Shown piece by piece: positions 37,906 to 50,157 of a DNA stretch of 64,000 nucleotides. Location: NCBI GenBank assembly GCA_008508345.1, contig QNGE01000415.1, positions 189,694-253,693 of the forward strand. Reading direction: 5' to 3'. Positions within the stretch are counted from its first letter, which is position 1; each line of letters starts with the position of its first letter. A program made the position numbers and the translations under genes. The notes beneath the pieces are model-generated. The model saw nothing but the letters and a program-made list of their open reading frames with translations. It was not told the origin of the DNA and did no database searches. This DNA is from Paragonimus westermani (Eukaryota; Platyhelminthes; Trematoda; Plagiorchiida; Troglotrematidae).

Positions 37906-38559
37906 ATACTTTCCACAATTTGCTTCCCTTCAGATTACCAGTTTTTGTGACTTGTGATACCACTGTCAGCTATCGGGACTGTATGGTCACTAGAAGTAGT
38001 TTATTTCTAACTTTTTCCCTGGTCTTAGACAAACCTTATAGTAGAAATAAAAAGACCCTACACATAAAGTTGGGATCAAAACGAAGAAATGGCATGGAAC
38101 TCACACAAAACTGATTTCCGAAAAGTGATCACCATTTACACATAACCGGTTAGATAGTTGTTAAAAATGTGAACGAACAAGAGCTTCCGGACCACTCTAT
38201 TTGCGAATATTTTGTTCAAAGATTATTTACATATTAGATGCGCTTTTCGGTACAGTTAGCATGTAAGATTAGCTTTACGACAGCACAAAGACGTTAGTCC
38301 AATGTGCATCTTAACACAGGAGGGTCATAAGGTTTTGTTTAAACTTAGCAAAGCAGTTGGTCTTGCACTTTGCTTGACAGGTTGACAGAATTGGAACTAA
38401 TTAGAAACTACACATATATATATATAGTTGAACAATGTGAAGTCACAAACGTAACAGATGTGACTGAAAAATGTTTACCGAACAAACGAGCACATTAACT
38501 GTAGACGCAATAGTATTTAGAAAAATATGGGGTATTACTAATAAACGGTGTGGCAGATT

Positions 38560-38860
38560 AACGGTTTTCTGTGCTCATCGGTGGCGTTGGTTGATTCCAG
38601 CGTGAACTGTTTGAGAAATCCTGCTGGGGCAGTTGATCCCCTGAATAAATTGGTGGATTCCATATGAGACAGTGGGACAGGTGGGTAACAGAGTCCAAAT
38701 ATGAAATTCCCGAGCTCCAGACGTGGCTTCGTATCTAAGCTGGTAGAGCCCTTGCCCCGTTGAAACATGCTGTGTCTGTGGCTGGTTCGAATCCAGCCGA
38801 AGCCCTGACTTTTCACAGTTGGATCTCATCCAAAATATGGAGTATAATAAAATTTCAGAC
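38560..38860 (+). mobile_element. SINE-B, best-preserved copy
   Basis: The promoter-like head contains GTGGCTTCGTATCTAAGCTG and a perfect B box GGTTCGAATCC at 38784-38794. Then come CGAAGCCCTGACTTTTCACA and GTTGGATCTCATCC. The element may include the upstream segment from about 38.56 kb, which is partly shared with the 41.8 and 48.8 kb copies. Confidence 0.8.
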
Positions 38861-40602
38861 GCCCTAGTAAGTGGCACTCTGGGTGGTCAACATCACTGAT
38901 GATTTTTGAAAACCTGACGCACGTGACTATACTTCAAGGTGTGAATCGGGATAAAAATAGCAAAACGTTCCACAGTAGCTGGGAATTCAAAAACGACTAG
39001 CTGTTTTTAATTATGAGTGATTAGGCGTGACAATAACTAACGGACTACTACTGAAACAGTCCTTGGCCGTGAAAATAGGTCAGTAGTTCACAAACTATGG
39101 TTTACAACAAAGTTTCGATCGCGTTCCATGATTTGCTTTTGTGAATGTACTGTGCACAACGAACATTGTGGAGTGAGCACTAAGGGAAAAAATAGCTCTA
39201 TTTTGTCACTGTCAGTCAGTCAAGCGACCACGGCGGAAGTAGGATAGTACAACTGGAATACAGTCATGCATAAGGGTCATAAAAGTGACGGTACAACTGG
39301 ACAACTATAGTTCATGAGGGCAGTACGAGTCTGAATATTGTGAAACTTACGATACTGATAACGTGCCCACGCAAACGGAACAACGTCGAAAGAGCATTCA
39401 GAAAGTTAAAACGGCAGTACAGGGCGGTTAAATGAATAATACAATAATAATAAAATAGATGCCCTAAGTGGTTTCACATATGCAATAAAATATTTGGGTG
39501 ACATTAGAATGAGCGAATAAAGATACGGAAACATTTATGAGTGTGTTTGGAGCATTTTTTTCACAGAGACCAAGGGAAAGGTTAAATGCGTTTGATTGTT
39601 GCGTGTCAAAGCCACTTAATTGGAAATGAAGTGTTGCAACATTTGAGGAGCAAAGTAAACAGGGGTACGAGGAACAGTAATAACGTTAACCAATGTAGAT
39701 TGAAGACGGAACAGTTTTGGCTTACCCCTCTTTGGTTTGGTTCAGCGACATCAGCCAGTTCTTCAATTTACTCAAAGCGTTATATGTCGAACTCTTTGAA
39801 ACAGGGTCCTGGCAAGTCAAATTTTGTCTCTTCATTGAAAAGCCGCTGAATTTCGAATATTGTCCTGTCTATACGTGCATGTGATGCATACGTCAAGACA
39901 ATGACCCATGTTTACATTTATTCAGCAAAGTGCATTGGACTGAGGGGCTTCGGTTTCGTTCACGTTCGGGGTGCAAACAGTTTAACAGCTGGCAAAAAGC
40001 TATTACTTTCCAGCGACCGCAGAATGCAGCAAAAATGGTATCCTCTTATAATCTGCAGAGTCCTTAATCTTGATCGACGGTGTTCGTCTCAAATAACCTA
40101 CAAATGTGTCTGTCAACACTAATCCCAACGGACATTCAGAGACAGCAAAATTCGCCTACAGAAGTACGCTGCTGGACATAAGCTGGATATCGCATATACG
40201 CACTATGGATAACCCTGCGAAGAGTGATGAAAATACCAAGCGCTAGATTAGTCTCAATGACTAATGCAAATGCTACTAATGACCTCCTCAAGCGTTCCTG
40301 CATGTAGGTGACAGTTCAGAGGATCTTTTGACCGAATATTCATTCCGAATGTAAATTTTAAGTGCTTGGTTGAGTTGGCGTTCAAACGTTTCCACACTAT
40401 CGCTTTCATTGTCGTCCGACACGGACTTCCAGTTACCTGACAGAGTGGGATGAATCTTACTGATATAATCCGTGATTTGGTGACACCACTCATACTAGTG
40501 GTAAAGCACTCAGTTCCGTATTTTCACACAGTCTTTTGGGCCCACGTTCCTTGTTTGCTTAAATGGCTTCGGTGGCGGGTAAATCTTTATTAACACCTAT
40601 GA

Positions 40603-40968
40603 GCTAGATGGACCAAACTAGATCTCGGAGATACTGGTAACGACGATGCTGATGAACTGGTCGTATGGGCATACGGATCACATTCCTGCTTCCTTGATCA
40701 ACTTGGCGTGAATGAAACTGCCATTACTGACCCAATATTGGTCAGGAAAAAGATACCAACCAAGTTGCTCAAAGCCATCGCAACTGAATGCTTGCAGAAG
40801 GGAGTGAGAAATAAATTGGGTGGATTTTGTGGTATCATTTTAAGGCTATTATTCCTTATCGTTGGAAGTATTAACTTAGTATACACTAGTCAATCTACGG
40901 ATGTTACAGTTGACAAAACATTACTTGAAAAGTTAACATGTTACAACGAACGGTTTAGCGGTATATAA
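40603..40968 (+). CDS. Unidentified open frame with a hydrophobic segment, inside intron 2
   Basis: Open for 121 codons before a TAA. The first part is acidic (DLGDTGNDDADELVVWAYG), then basic, followed by a likely membrane helix (GIILRLLFLIVGSINLVY) and a short polar tail. The first ATG in the frame is absent near the start, so it would need splicing or be a fragment. It is on the same strand as the host gene but does not fit between exons 2 and 3 without ending the protein. Family unknown. Confidence 0.2.
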   Translation, partial: ARWTKLDLGDTGNDDADELVVWAYGSHSCFLDQLGVNETAITDPILVRKKIPTKLLKAIATECLQKGVRNKLGGFCGIILRLLFLIVGSINLVYTSQSTDVTVDKTLLEKLTCYNERFSGI

Positions 40969-41804
40969 TGGATTTTATTATGTAAACCATTAAACAAGGC
41001 TGGAACCTTCTGTTTACTCTATACATGAGGGGCTTACCAGACCCTCCATTATGTCGGTATTCTACTCTAAGCAAATAGTGGGCTTTTAAACCGTGTTTAC
41101 CTTGTGAAAATGGTGTGTTTATTATGGCACTTTCCATTTTTTCGTTCATTAAATATTATGCGGCTATGAACTAGGTTAACATTCCCTCTACTAGTTAAGA
41201 GTGGAATTTAAATAGTGACATGATAGATTAACGGACATAAGTTGCAACGTAATTCTGGATTAATACCATCCTCTGTATATTATGTACCGCGTTTGTTAGT
41301 AAGCCGGCATTTTTGAGACAAACTAAGCTTAAATCGCAAGAACAATGGTAGTATGAGGAGGAGTATGTGAACAGATGCTAAGTGAATGCGAACGCTCATA
41401 GCTAGCGTGGAAAGCGAGTATAGTTGAAGTATATTCATACTTAATCTAACCCGAACTCTAGGACCACAGTTGGTTGGGGCTCACTAGAAAATATTCGCGT
41501 GATCACAGACACCACAACTAACAGAAATTTAAGAGTTGATCCAACAACTAAGAAAATATTTGATACAGATCGAACTCTACTCACGTTGGATCGTAAATTA
41601 TGTATTAGACTAGCAACCATGCTGATCACAGCCTTACTGAGCCCGCAGTAGCCATGGCTAAGTGATCATATTTGAGCGTTCAATCAGATTAATTTTCGAA
41701 TAGTGCTCAGACTGCTGCTCACCACAGATTTGGACAGCACCCTTGCCAAAAGCGAGACGTTACTAAAAATTTAAAGGAGAGTTGTTGGGGAACTTTTCTA
41801 GAAA

Positions 41805-42110
41805 TAAGTTAGAACCAGCGACAGAAATAGCATATCCAAACGCGACAGGTTCTTTACCACCAGCTGACCTACAGGGCCACACCGGAAGTTCAGAAGTCTC
41901 ACATTTGAGAGCGTTTACTAACCAACCCTCCGTATCACATGGGATCTAACTGTGATATTTCTGTGCTCCCTGTGCGGTTTGTTAGATCATGTGGTACAGC
42001 AGTTGCAGCGTTTTCAGCATACCGTTTCTGCTGCTGGTTCGGATCTGGCCGAAGCTCAGGATTTGGATATTTCGGTTTCGTCTAATTTACCAGATATGCC
42101 ACACTAATCA
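41805..42110 (+). mobile_element. SINE-B, diverged copy with upstream extension
   Basis: ATGTGGTACAGCAGTTGCAG and CTGGTTCGGATCTGGCCGAA match the SINE-B head, and AGCTCAGGATTTGGATATTT the body. Upstream, CCAGCGACAGAAATAGCATA is shared with 48.79 kb (CCGGCGACAGAAACAGTATA). Confidence 0.7.
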
Positions 42111-44257
42111 TTAGTCACCAGTGGACACAATAGCTGATTCACTGTTAGTAGTATTGGAAATAATCCACCATTTTATCGGTACACGGTTTACTTTTCAAAT
42201 ACGGTCTCGGTCAAGAGGTCTACCAGTATACGAACATTCAGTCGCTTACTTCAAGCGTTTGATCATCCCACTTACTGTAAAAATAAATACGCAAGTAGTA
42301 TAAACTGCGCATTTTCTTCGTCGCCCCACAATCTCCCTGTACTTTTATGCTTACAGTCGGCCTTTATAACAGATTTTTTCAGGCTTATTCCAGAAATTAC
42401 GGCTGTAAATACCTGTTCTAATTGGAAATCTTTGCGCTGGATTATCTCTTCTCTTCCAAGGATTGGTCTTTTGCTTACAACTAAAGTCGTACTTAAATGA
42501 CTGCGGCAATCGTGATTTCCAGAAGATGCTCTGAGTTGTATCTGGGTTCACAGATGTTGGGGGCGCGTTTGAATATGCAAAAAATTAATTCCATTTTCAC
42601 GGTTAACGAGTAGGCGCTCATTAAAATTAACACTGCAACTTACGGGGCAGTTGAAAGCGTGCCCGGATAAGACTGGTGAACATAACGGTACACAGTATGG
42701 CGTTGGGAGTATGTGCTGTTGGTGCTTGTATATTTCGGCTTACAATCCTCGGTAAGGCGCTGTCCAGAAATCCTAGCGGAGACTAAGAAACTGCCAATGA
42801 AAATCCATGGATATAGTAGAAAGGAAGAAATTATTGAATAATCAGTAAATTACCGTAGACAGCAATAAAAGTCCGTGACCATTTATGTGAGAAAATGGAT
42901 GTGTCAAAAGCAGTGTCATAATTTGCCCATTGATTTTACAAATATATTTTGGTTTATCTGCCGTCTAGTGGTAGACTTGATCCGAGTGACCAATAATTAA
43001 TTGATTTACAGAGAAAACGCGATTTAGCTGACTCAGGAACTACGTCGACAACCATCATGAGGTGGACGAAGATAATTGAATAATTTCAGGTTCTTGGCGG
43101 TGTAAAGCCTGGCGCATTAAGGTACATGGTGGAAATCTCAACAATCTCGAACCACATTGAACTGATGTACAGACACTACTTAGCCCGTTAATAAGTCACT
43201 GTCAACACCTTTCTGAACTAAGACAGGTTGACACACCGATGTTGATTTTACTCATGGAGTTCTTATGAATCTAAAAGTTTCTGCATCATCTAATTATAGG
43301 GTTTTCTAGGAAGAGCAATCCATTTGGCGGGTAACAGACATCCATGTCAGTTCCACATTTAAAACCTGAGTGATCAACCACTGTCAATTAGAGAAAATTC
43401 CACTGGAAGATTTCAAACTAAGTCAGCGTCCTGATGGCATTCGCAGCTACCGGTCTTTTGAGCAGGTTTTAATTACCACAAAATCTATTAATGGCTCATC
43501 GATTTAAAATTAAAGTAACAAAAATATCGTTTAGCTACCTTTAATCTTGTGTAACGAATAGGTTATCGCCTAGCAGAAATCAGCAACTTATTACGTTTTA
43601 CTGTAGCAAACCGCAGCACTCTGCAAATCTGAAATTACAGAAAATCCCCAATACAGTCACTTGAATACTCAGCTTTAACCTAGTCCTAAAACCCCTTCTG
43701 AGTCCAACCTTGTCGCGTGTTCGTAAAATCACCATGAGTTATGTTTTCTTTAGTGTATGAGGATGATACCCATCTAAATATTTAGAGGTCTGGTATTCAC
43801 TTAGTTGCCTGTTAACTTTGGAAGGCGAATGGCCTGGTTTTCGGCGTTTTTGTGCTAACAAAGTCACCGTTAACACTCGTAGTAACTTAATCAATGACCA
43901 ACATTTAGAGGCTGCCAGATTTTGCACAACTGAAAGCATCCCATTTCTTGGCTCTCCGGATTGAAGGCGCTGTCTTGCGGGTTCTACCTTCTAAAGCTCG
44001 TTGATTAGAGTAAAATAGATAAACTTCTTCTGGATAAGTCTCCGGATTAAACAACTGCGGTTGGCCACCCTAGAGGATGCCGTAGACAGGCATTTCTTCA
44101 GAAGTATGAAGTAACCACTCTCACTCGCAGAATTTGCACTAGGATGTCAGCTGGTGTTTTCCATACTCTTTACCAAAATCTGAAGTTGTTGTTTCTGTTA
44201 ATTAAAAATAAACGTATATTCTGATTAAAAGTATTTAAGATGGGCCCTGAGGTTACC

Positions 44258-44310
44258 TAAAAGTCTACCTGAATGCGAACGCTGTGATCAAATGTGAGTA
44301 ATTTTTAATC
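44258..44310 (+). mobile_element. SINE-A 3' fragment
   Basis: A short segment matching the SINE-A body end (GTCTACCTGAATGCGAACGC, TGTGATCAAATGTGAGT). No head is present. Confidence 0.65.
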
Positions 44311-47300
44311 GTCAGTTATCTGTAACAGTTTGTCTGGTGACATTTTCTTCAGAAACCTTAGTGAGTGAGTTCACTCACGTTAATTTTGCGTTGTTATGTT
44401 GCGTTGTCTTATAATTACTTCCCAAAACAATGCACTTCACTCACTCAAATTATTCATGCGCCTTCAAGAAATGTCTTTGGGTTAGTTGGACTCATCCAGA
44501 CCTTCACGAAATTGATACCTTATACTCCAAACTATTATACGGTTGTCTCATGAGAAATCCAATATGAACGTCCAAGTTGGGGGATGGATACTTACTCCTG
44601 ATTAATTCAGTAACTCAAGCTGCCTTTAGTCATGAACAAAGACTATTATATTCCTATACCGTAAAGGTAAACAATGGCCACTTTACACTATTGTCCCGTC
44701 TTCGACTGTGCCTCATATTTCAAAATGTGCGCCCGTTTTAATAGTACTTGTCAACAAAAAAATGGCTGCAAAAATTCCAATGTACGTTAGTTTGCTGAAA
44801 CGGATCAGTAGGGAAGGGAAATAACTGTGGTATCTGTTGGCCTCACTTCTTACTTTCAGACTCGTAGAACTATCATAACTCATAGAACTTCATCCTGCCA
44901 TGCGTCGACAGACAGACAGAGTGATATTTGATTAAAGCGGAGTCGTATTTTTGTGGGGGAAAATGCAGTGGTACGGACAAGTGCTTAGTGGGACCAAGAA
45001 CACGGCAGAATCGTGAGGATGAAACAGGATAGGCTTAGCAAATTGGCGGATATAATGAGTCCATTCAGTATGAAACCGCTGGCTTACGTGATAAAAGAAA
45101 CCAACCCCTAAATGTGCAATTAGGATTACCTATTTTCTGGCCAACTGTATAAACTGTTATGCACTTAAATGTAAGGAGACACAAGCAAACAGGATATTAG
45201 GCAAGCAAATGTTGACTGAATGGAAGCTACTTTAAGCAACCTTTACTGAATAAAAATTGGACTTAGTATGGTTATGTAGGATTCAGAAACTTATTTGGAG
45301 AGCCAAGTACATCGCTGAATGCACAGCTCGAGATTTTCCACCCTAGGACAGCTTAAAGGCAAGTGATAAGTGAAAGAGTATGCGTTCTGACATCTGTAGT
45401 GAAAACATCCTAGTTTCTTCTCTTTTTGGTACGCAAGGTACGCGTAGTGTTTTGGACGATGACACTTTAGAGACAAATGTCTGTACCCTCATGAAAGTAG
45501 AGGTATAGATTTCAAACCACAACATTTGCATTGTCTAGGTGCTTGGAAAAACATGCGGAGGTCAACCGCCTTAAATATGTGTATGATGGTCAAACATTAG
45601 TCTTCGAAATTCGCTATTCAACTTGCCCCTGTTTGTGTCTACATTCATGTCGTCACCTGCTTGACCATAATTGAACAAACTTACCAAAGTCACGATTTAA
45701 TACCAAATGTCCTAATGCTACTCTACCTGTCAGTGTGCACAAAACAATCACTTTGTTTGAAGCGATTTGACATAGTAATCAAGGTAAACTATAGTTTTTA
45801 TGTCGCTGAAGTACGCAATTTCTATCACCTCTACTGTATAACTTAATTAGTTTGCTGAATTTACTTACGAACTTTTGTTGAATACCCACTTCCACAGTAT
45901 TCTAGTGGAGTAATTCAAGAATCACTAAACGTGGCGCAGGTAAGAATGCAAACAACGCTTCATTGGTGACTAAGCAAGAGCTTATTCCCACGATGCACGT
46001 ATTCGCAAAAAGCTTTCTACTTTAAGGAATAAACTTCAATTTTCTCTCCAACATTTCATGAGAATGATTAACACTTTCGTTCTAGCTTACATTTGATTTG
46101 TCCTTCAGATACCATCACATTCCAATATAGTTACGTTATATGGAACTATTCAGTGGAGCATGTATTTTGTACATCAAATTTTTGTTAGTTTGTTTGGCCA
46201 CTTGGTGAGGAACCGATAAGTACGAACTCATCTGAAGACTTGTGAATAAGCTCTCATCATTTCAACTCAATTTGTAACATTTAGCAAATGGGGAAATGTG
46301 GACAGTTTAAATCAATCTATTGTTGACGGGAAGCGTGTAACTTTCTTAAAAGGGTTAGTGAAAAGATAATGTATCTACAAAAAGAATGCAGAATTGCAAA
46401 AACATTTTTATAACGTTTCTTTCGCTCTAATCGTTGTAGATGGGACTTTTATCACACCACTCAGTAAGCCTAATAATCTTTGTATTGTTATTAGGCACGC
46501 TCATGTGCACCACTAAAGGTAAACAACCAATCAAGTCTCTGGAGATAGGTTGATCTCTTGGTAGTTCAGAGCCGGTCAGTATGGCCGCTTGACAGGGATA
46601 TCTACTTGTCATTTTGTTCGTCCTTGTGAGACAAGCATACGAATTTAAAGCTTAATAGATGAACGGCAGCGTCTACGTATGCATTTTTTGATTCCGTTAA
46701 CTGAGTATTGGAAATAAGTTCCAAAATCAAACATGGCAGATGATTAAGTGATCACCATCCAATAAGCAGACAGCCGAAAAAGGTAAATGTCTGAAGGGCA
46801 CTACTTCAACAGTCTACTACTTATCGTTGTTAACGTTCATTTACACGGTGAGTTTCTTAATTATGCTTTTGTGTAATTAAACAAGAAGAACAAATGGAAC
46901 GGTGACAACGCAGCGTTGGCGTTACTCAGAGTCATTCGGAAAAGCGGTATTTTTCATCCACAGAATGTACACATGTATTAACGATAACGTAGTCAACAGA
47001 CATTTAATTCATTGTCTTGATCCATGAAAGGCTTATATGTCGAAATATTCAAAAAAGCTGATGAACTAAATACTAAGAATTTTTCAATATTTACATTAGA
47101 ACTCACATCTCGTAATTCTAGTTGTCTTATTCTATCACCTGAAGTTGGTGCAGTTGGATCTGGGTTTGTACCAGCAACTTGTGTGATAACAACTTATCTT
47201 TCTGCCCAACTGAGCATCGATTCATAAGTATCGGCGACGGTGTAGTGAACATACCATTTATCGTAACTTCGTACCACTACAGTTGCCGATCGGATGAGGT

Positions 47301-47738
47301 TCACGTCGTGATCATTTAACGCCAGTTACGATATGGTAGTTTGAAGCCGATGCGTGAATTTTACCAACATGATTTCATCCAAATTAAATGATGTTTTTCC
47401 AACGGTAAAATTCTCTGCGTACACACACTTTGAGTAAATCTCACAAACCTGAACTTTCCTTTTAATCTTTACGCTTCTGTCATTTGGTCCTGAAGTTATT
47501 AAGCAAAAACACGGCTAAAAAGGGAAAACCTAACTGCCAGTTTCCGGTGATTTTGTTTGTGAATTTGGGTTTTCAGCTTGAAACACTGATGGGATTTATT
47601 GCAACCCGACTTCTCAAACAATGAAGTGATCTGTTTTTGCGGAAGATTTTTTCTGCATATCCCGCCAATTTTGCCCCGAATTAAATAATTCCTACTGATA
47701 AGTCGTTATGAATTGCCACATTTTCACCCAACTCCCAG

Positions 47739-47792
47739 GACCACCGGGAGAGCCAGGAAGACCTGGACCTCCGGGAATTCAAGGATCACAAG
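47739..47792 (+). CDS. Transmembrane collagen gene, exon 3 (54-bp Gly-X-Y exon)
   Basis: Exactly 54 bp, coding six Gly-X-Y triplets (GPP GEP GRP GPP GIQ GSQ, residues 235-252). The acceptor is CTCCCAG and the donor AG|GTAAGC. The exon begins with the last two bases of a glycine codon and ends with the first base of the next, so it is symmetric (phase 1-1). Codons use mixed CCA/CCG/CCT for Pro, so this is not a simple DNA repeat. The 54-bp length equals the classic unit of fibrillar collagen genes. Confidence 0.92.
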
Positions 47793-48784
47793 GTAAGCCT
47801 GAGCTAGTAAGTTTACTTTGTTTAATCAAGCTTTAAGTGCCATACGTTTTGACTTAACTGGGAAAGGCAGATGAGCACTTCGTATTTACAAACTGTGCAG
47901 CAAACCGTGTATTAAGTGCTTAGTTTGGGTCATACCGAAAGAATTGTTGGACTGCTTTCTTGAGCATGAGGCTTTTTCTTTGCTATAAACACTTTTCTAA
48001 TCAATCTTTCTGTTTTGGCTGATAAAATTACTTCTGAGCCGGATGGTGAGACTCGGAACGAGATTACTACTGCTATCAAGTTCGACATCGTAAATCAAGA
48101 ATTCAACATCAATGTTGCTTTATACACTCTATTAACCAATAGGGGTTTCTTTATGACACAACCTTTATGTAGGAGTGTACTCAATGCTAACCCTTAACAA
48201 CAGAGGATGAAATAAGTCAGCCATCAGGCATCTGAAACACTCAACCGAGTTTTCAGTATAATCTGTCCGGCAACGCCCTGGTTTACCAGTAAGGTTTAGT
48301 TAAGCAGTGTATTGTAAGTCACTAACCGAGTACCCACAAAAGAATTGTAATTTAATAAAAGAACAACATACAACTTTCATGCTGTCCAACGACTCTTTGT
48401 GAACGCAGAATTCCAACGGTTCAATTAAGCGAACCGGAAAGAAGGCACCATGAACGTCAACCGAATCCAGGCTCCATTCCAATACCTTCGAAAACAAGAA
48501 GGTCACCCAGTGAAACTTATAGCCGACATGGTCATTATTCCAGAAACCTGATCTGCAAGTCAATGTCGTTAAGAACTTCATCATGCTAGGTGATATGTTT
48601 CATCAAAAGATTGTGAATTCTTGTTGACCTTTGTATCTCCCCACCGAATGACATTTGTAATTCAGTTCTAATATTCTGCCCACGTCAAAAATTGGTGGAA
48701 GGTCAGTGTTGTAGAACTCTTTTGCCCCGTGCAACACAATTTCATTTAAAGGAGGTCCAATTGGGAAAAACCATAGCATCGATT

Positions 48785-48965
48785 GAAATTGGACCGGCGA
48801 CAGAAACAGTATACCAGCATGCGGCAAACATTCTACAAACTGAAATGAGAAGCCACGTCGGAAGATAAACTGGTATAACACTTGCCGTGTTTAAGCATAC
48901 CGCTTCGGTCACTGGTTCGATGTCTGCCGAAGTCCTGATTCCTCTTATTTAAGCCTCTTTTAAAT
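48785..48965 (+). mobile_element. SINE-B, diverged copy with upstream extension
   Basis: CACGTCGGAAGATAAACTGG, CACTGGTTCGATGTCTGCCG and AAGTCCTGATTCCTCTTATT match the family head, altered B box and body. It shares the upstream block with the 41.8 kb copy. Confidence 0.7.
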
Positions 48966-49707
48966 TGTCCATTTTGTCACGCTACTCACCAATAATTGTG
49001 AATGAGAAGGGATGGGTTCTAATAGTCATAAAGTCGAAGTTGATCTGGTAATAAATAAAGTCACTTAATATCTGTCACTCCTGTAATTCATGGTTCAGTG
49101 GGGTTTCCGTGTTCAATGCAAATGACCACCTGTTCGAAAGACTCCACCTTCCGTTGCTTACCCAGACTACGGCGTTTGAAACCATGGTGCGCCAATAGGA
49201 CTTGTACAATGTACATCTGGAAACGAGAAATGACGCGTTTAGTTTAACACATGGAAAACATGATAGATTAATGTTCTTATTTAGCCCCATAATGAAAGTC
49301 GCATATATTGAATTGCCCATTCTTTTAATTAAAAATAACCCAAAGTTTCAAAGAACAGTGTGCCACCTAAAGTTAGCTTAAAAAAAAATTAGACTGTCAC
49401 TCTCAAACGAAAACTTGTTCTATGAGCAGACCGATAGGACTATCGACATAAACCTTAGTCATCATCTTGAAACTATTAGACAGTTGCAGAACCGTACCAA
49501 AATGTGTACACAAAAAGTTGTTCATGATCACGAATTCGTTTCAGGGTAAGCTATATTAAGCTAGTAGTAGTAAACACTATCGAATTAGCTGTAAATTACG
49601 TCCTTCATGTACCTCAATTGAAAGTGGTATTTAAACGCCGAGCAAGCTGTGTAATTACAATAAAGCAGTCAACTTACCATCATATATTGACTAACTGTCT
49701 GCATAAT

Positions 49708-50157
49708 TTATTTTAAAAAGGGTGACCATTTTTTATAAAACCAGCCACATAAATATATTAGAAGGTAGGGCTTGCTGGTTCTCATCGCGAATCGGCCAAA
49801 GTTTGCGAACACTGGTTTAGTAATCATTACTTGGACAAAAAGTTGTTTGATCTCTTTTTGTTTCAAAACGACTTTATTAAATAACTTGCGATCAATGTCT
49901 GAGAAAAGACCTACACAAAACACTTCTTTAAGAGAACTCGGTTTGGACAGGTCGATACAATTAAATGTGTCCCCTCGTTTGATTCGGGCGAATATTTCTA
50001 TTATGTCTTTATGCCAGACTGGTAAAGGCGTCCGTCTAATGAATACTACACACGGAATGAAGAAATTTCTTCCAAACACACTATACGATAATAAGTCTGA
50101 TACATCATTGTTTGTCAGAGTACTGTCACTCACAGCTAACTTCGTAATTTTCAGTTC
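49708..50157 (-). CDS. Unidentified antisense open frame inside intron 3
   Basis: About 150 open codons on the minus strand with protein-like composition (SLKEVFCVGLFSDIDRKLFN). There is no early ATG, and the nearest acceptor (TTTATACAG) would leave an in-frame TAA. About one frame of this length is expected by chance in the window, so support is weak. Confidence 0.18.
   Translation of the reverse strand, partial: ELKITKLAVSDSTLTNNDVSDLLSYSVFGRNFFIPCVVFIRRTPLPVWHKDIIEIFARIKRGDTFNCIDLSKPSSLKEVFCVGLFSDIDRKLFNKVVLKQKEIKQLFVQVMITKPVFANFGRFAMRTSKPYLLIYLCGWFYKKWSPFLK

Larger units (their letters stand above)
36339..47738 (+). other. Intron 2 of the transmembrane collagen gene, 11.4 kb
   Basis: A very large intron. 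It contains at least three SINE-B copies, a SINE-A 3' fragment near 44.27 kb, short AT and AAT runs (near 38.41 and 39.44 kb) and an unidentified 122-codon open frame at 40.6-41.0 kb. I searched it by eye for further phase-1 Gly-X-Y exons and found none. Candidates at 43.08 and 47.14 kb fail on register. Confidence 0.7.

Noticed and set aside
38720..38800. True tRNA gene with a perfect B box
   Set aside because: The head does not fold into a complete cloverleaf and is followed by a repeated SINE-B body.
43088..43125. Possible extra collagen exon after ATTTCAG
   Set aside because: The glycines are not spaced by three in any frame and the phase needed by its neighbours gives no Gly-X-Y.
47140..47190. 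Gly-rich stretch GAVGSGFVP
   Set aside because: The register fails after two triplets, and no acceptor/donor pair in phase 1 surrounds it.
48256..48295. Possible extra collagen exon (CCTGGTTTACCA followed by GTAAGG, preceded by TTTTCAG)
   Set aside because: In phase 1 the segment meets a stop codon at once, and only one glycine falls in any frame.
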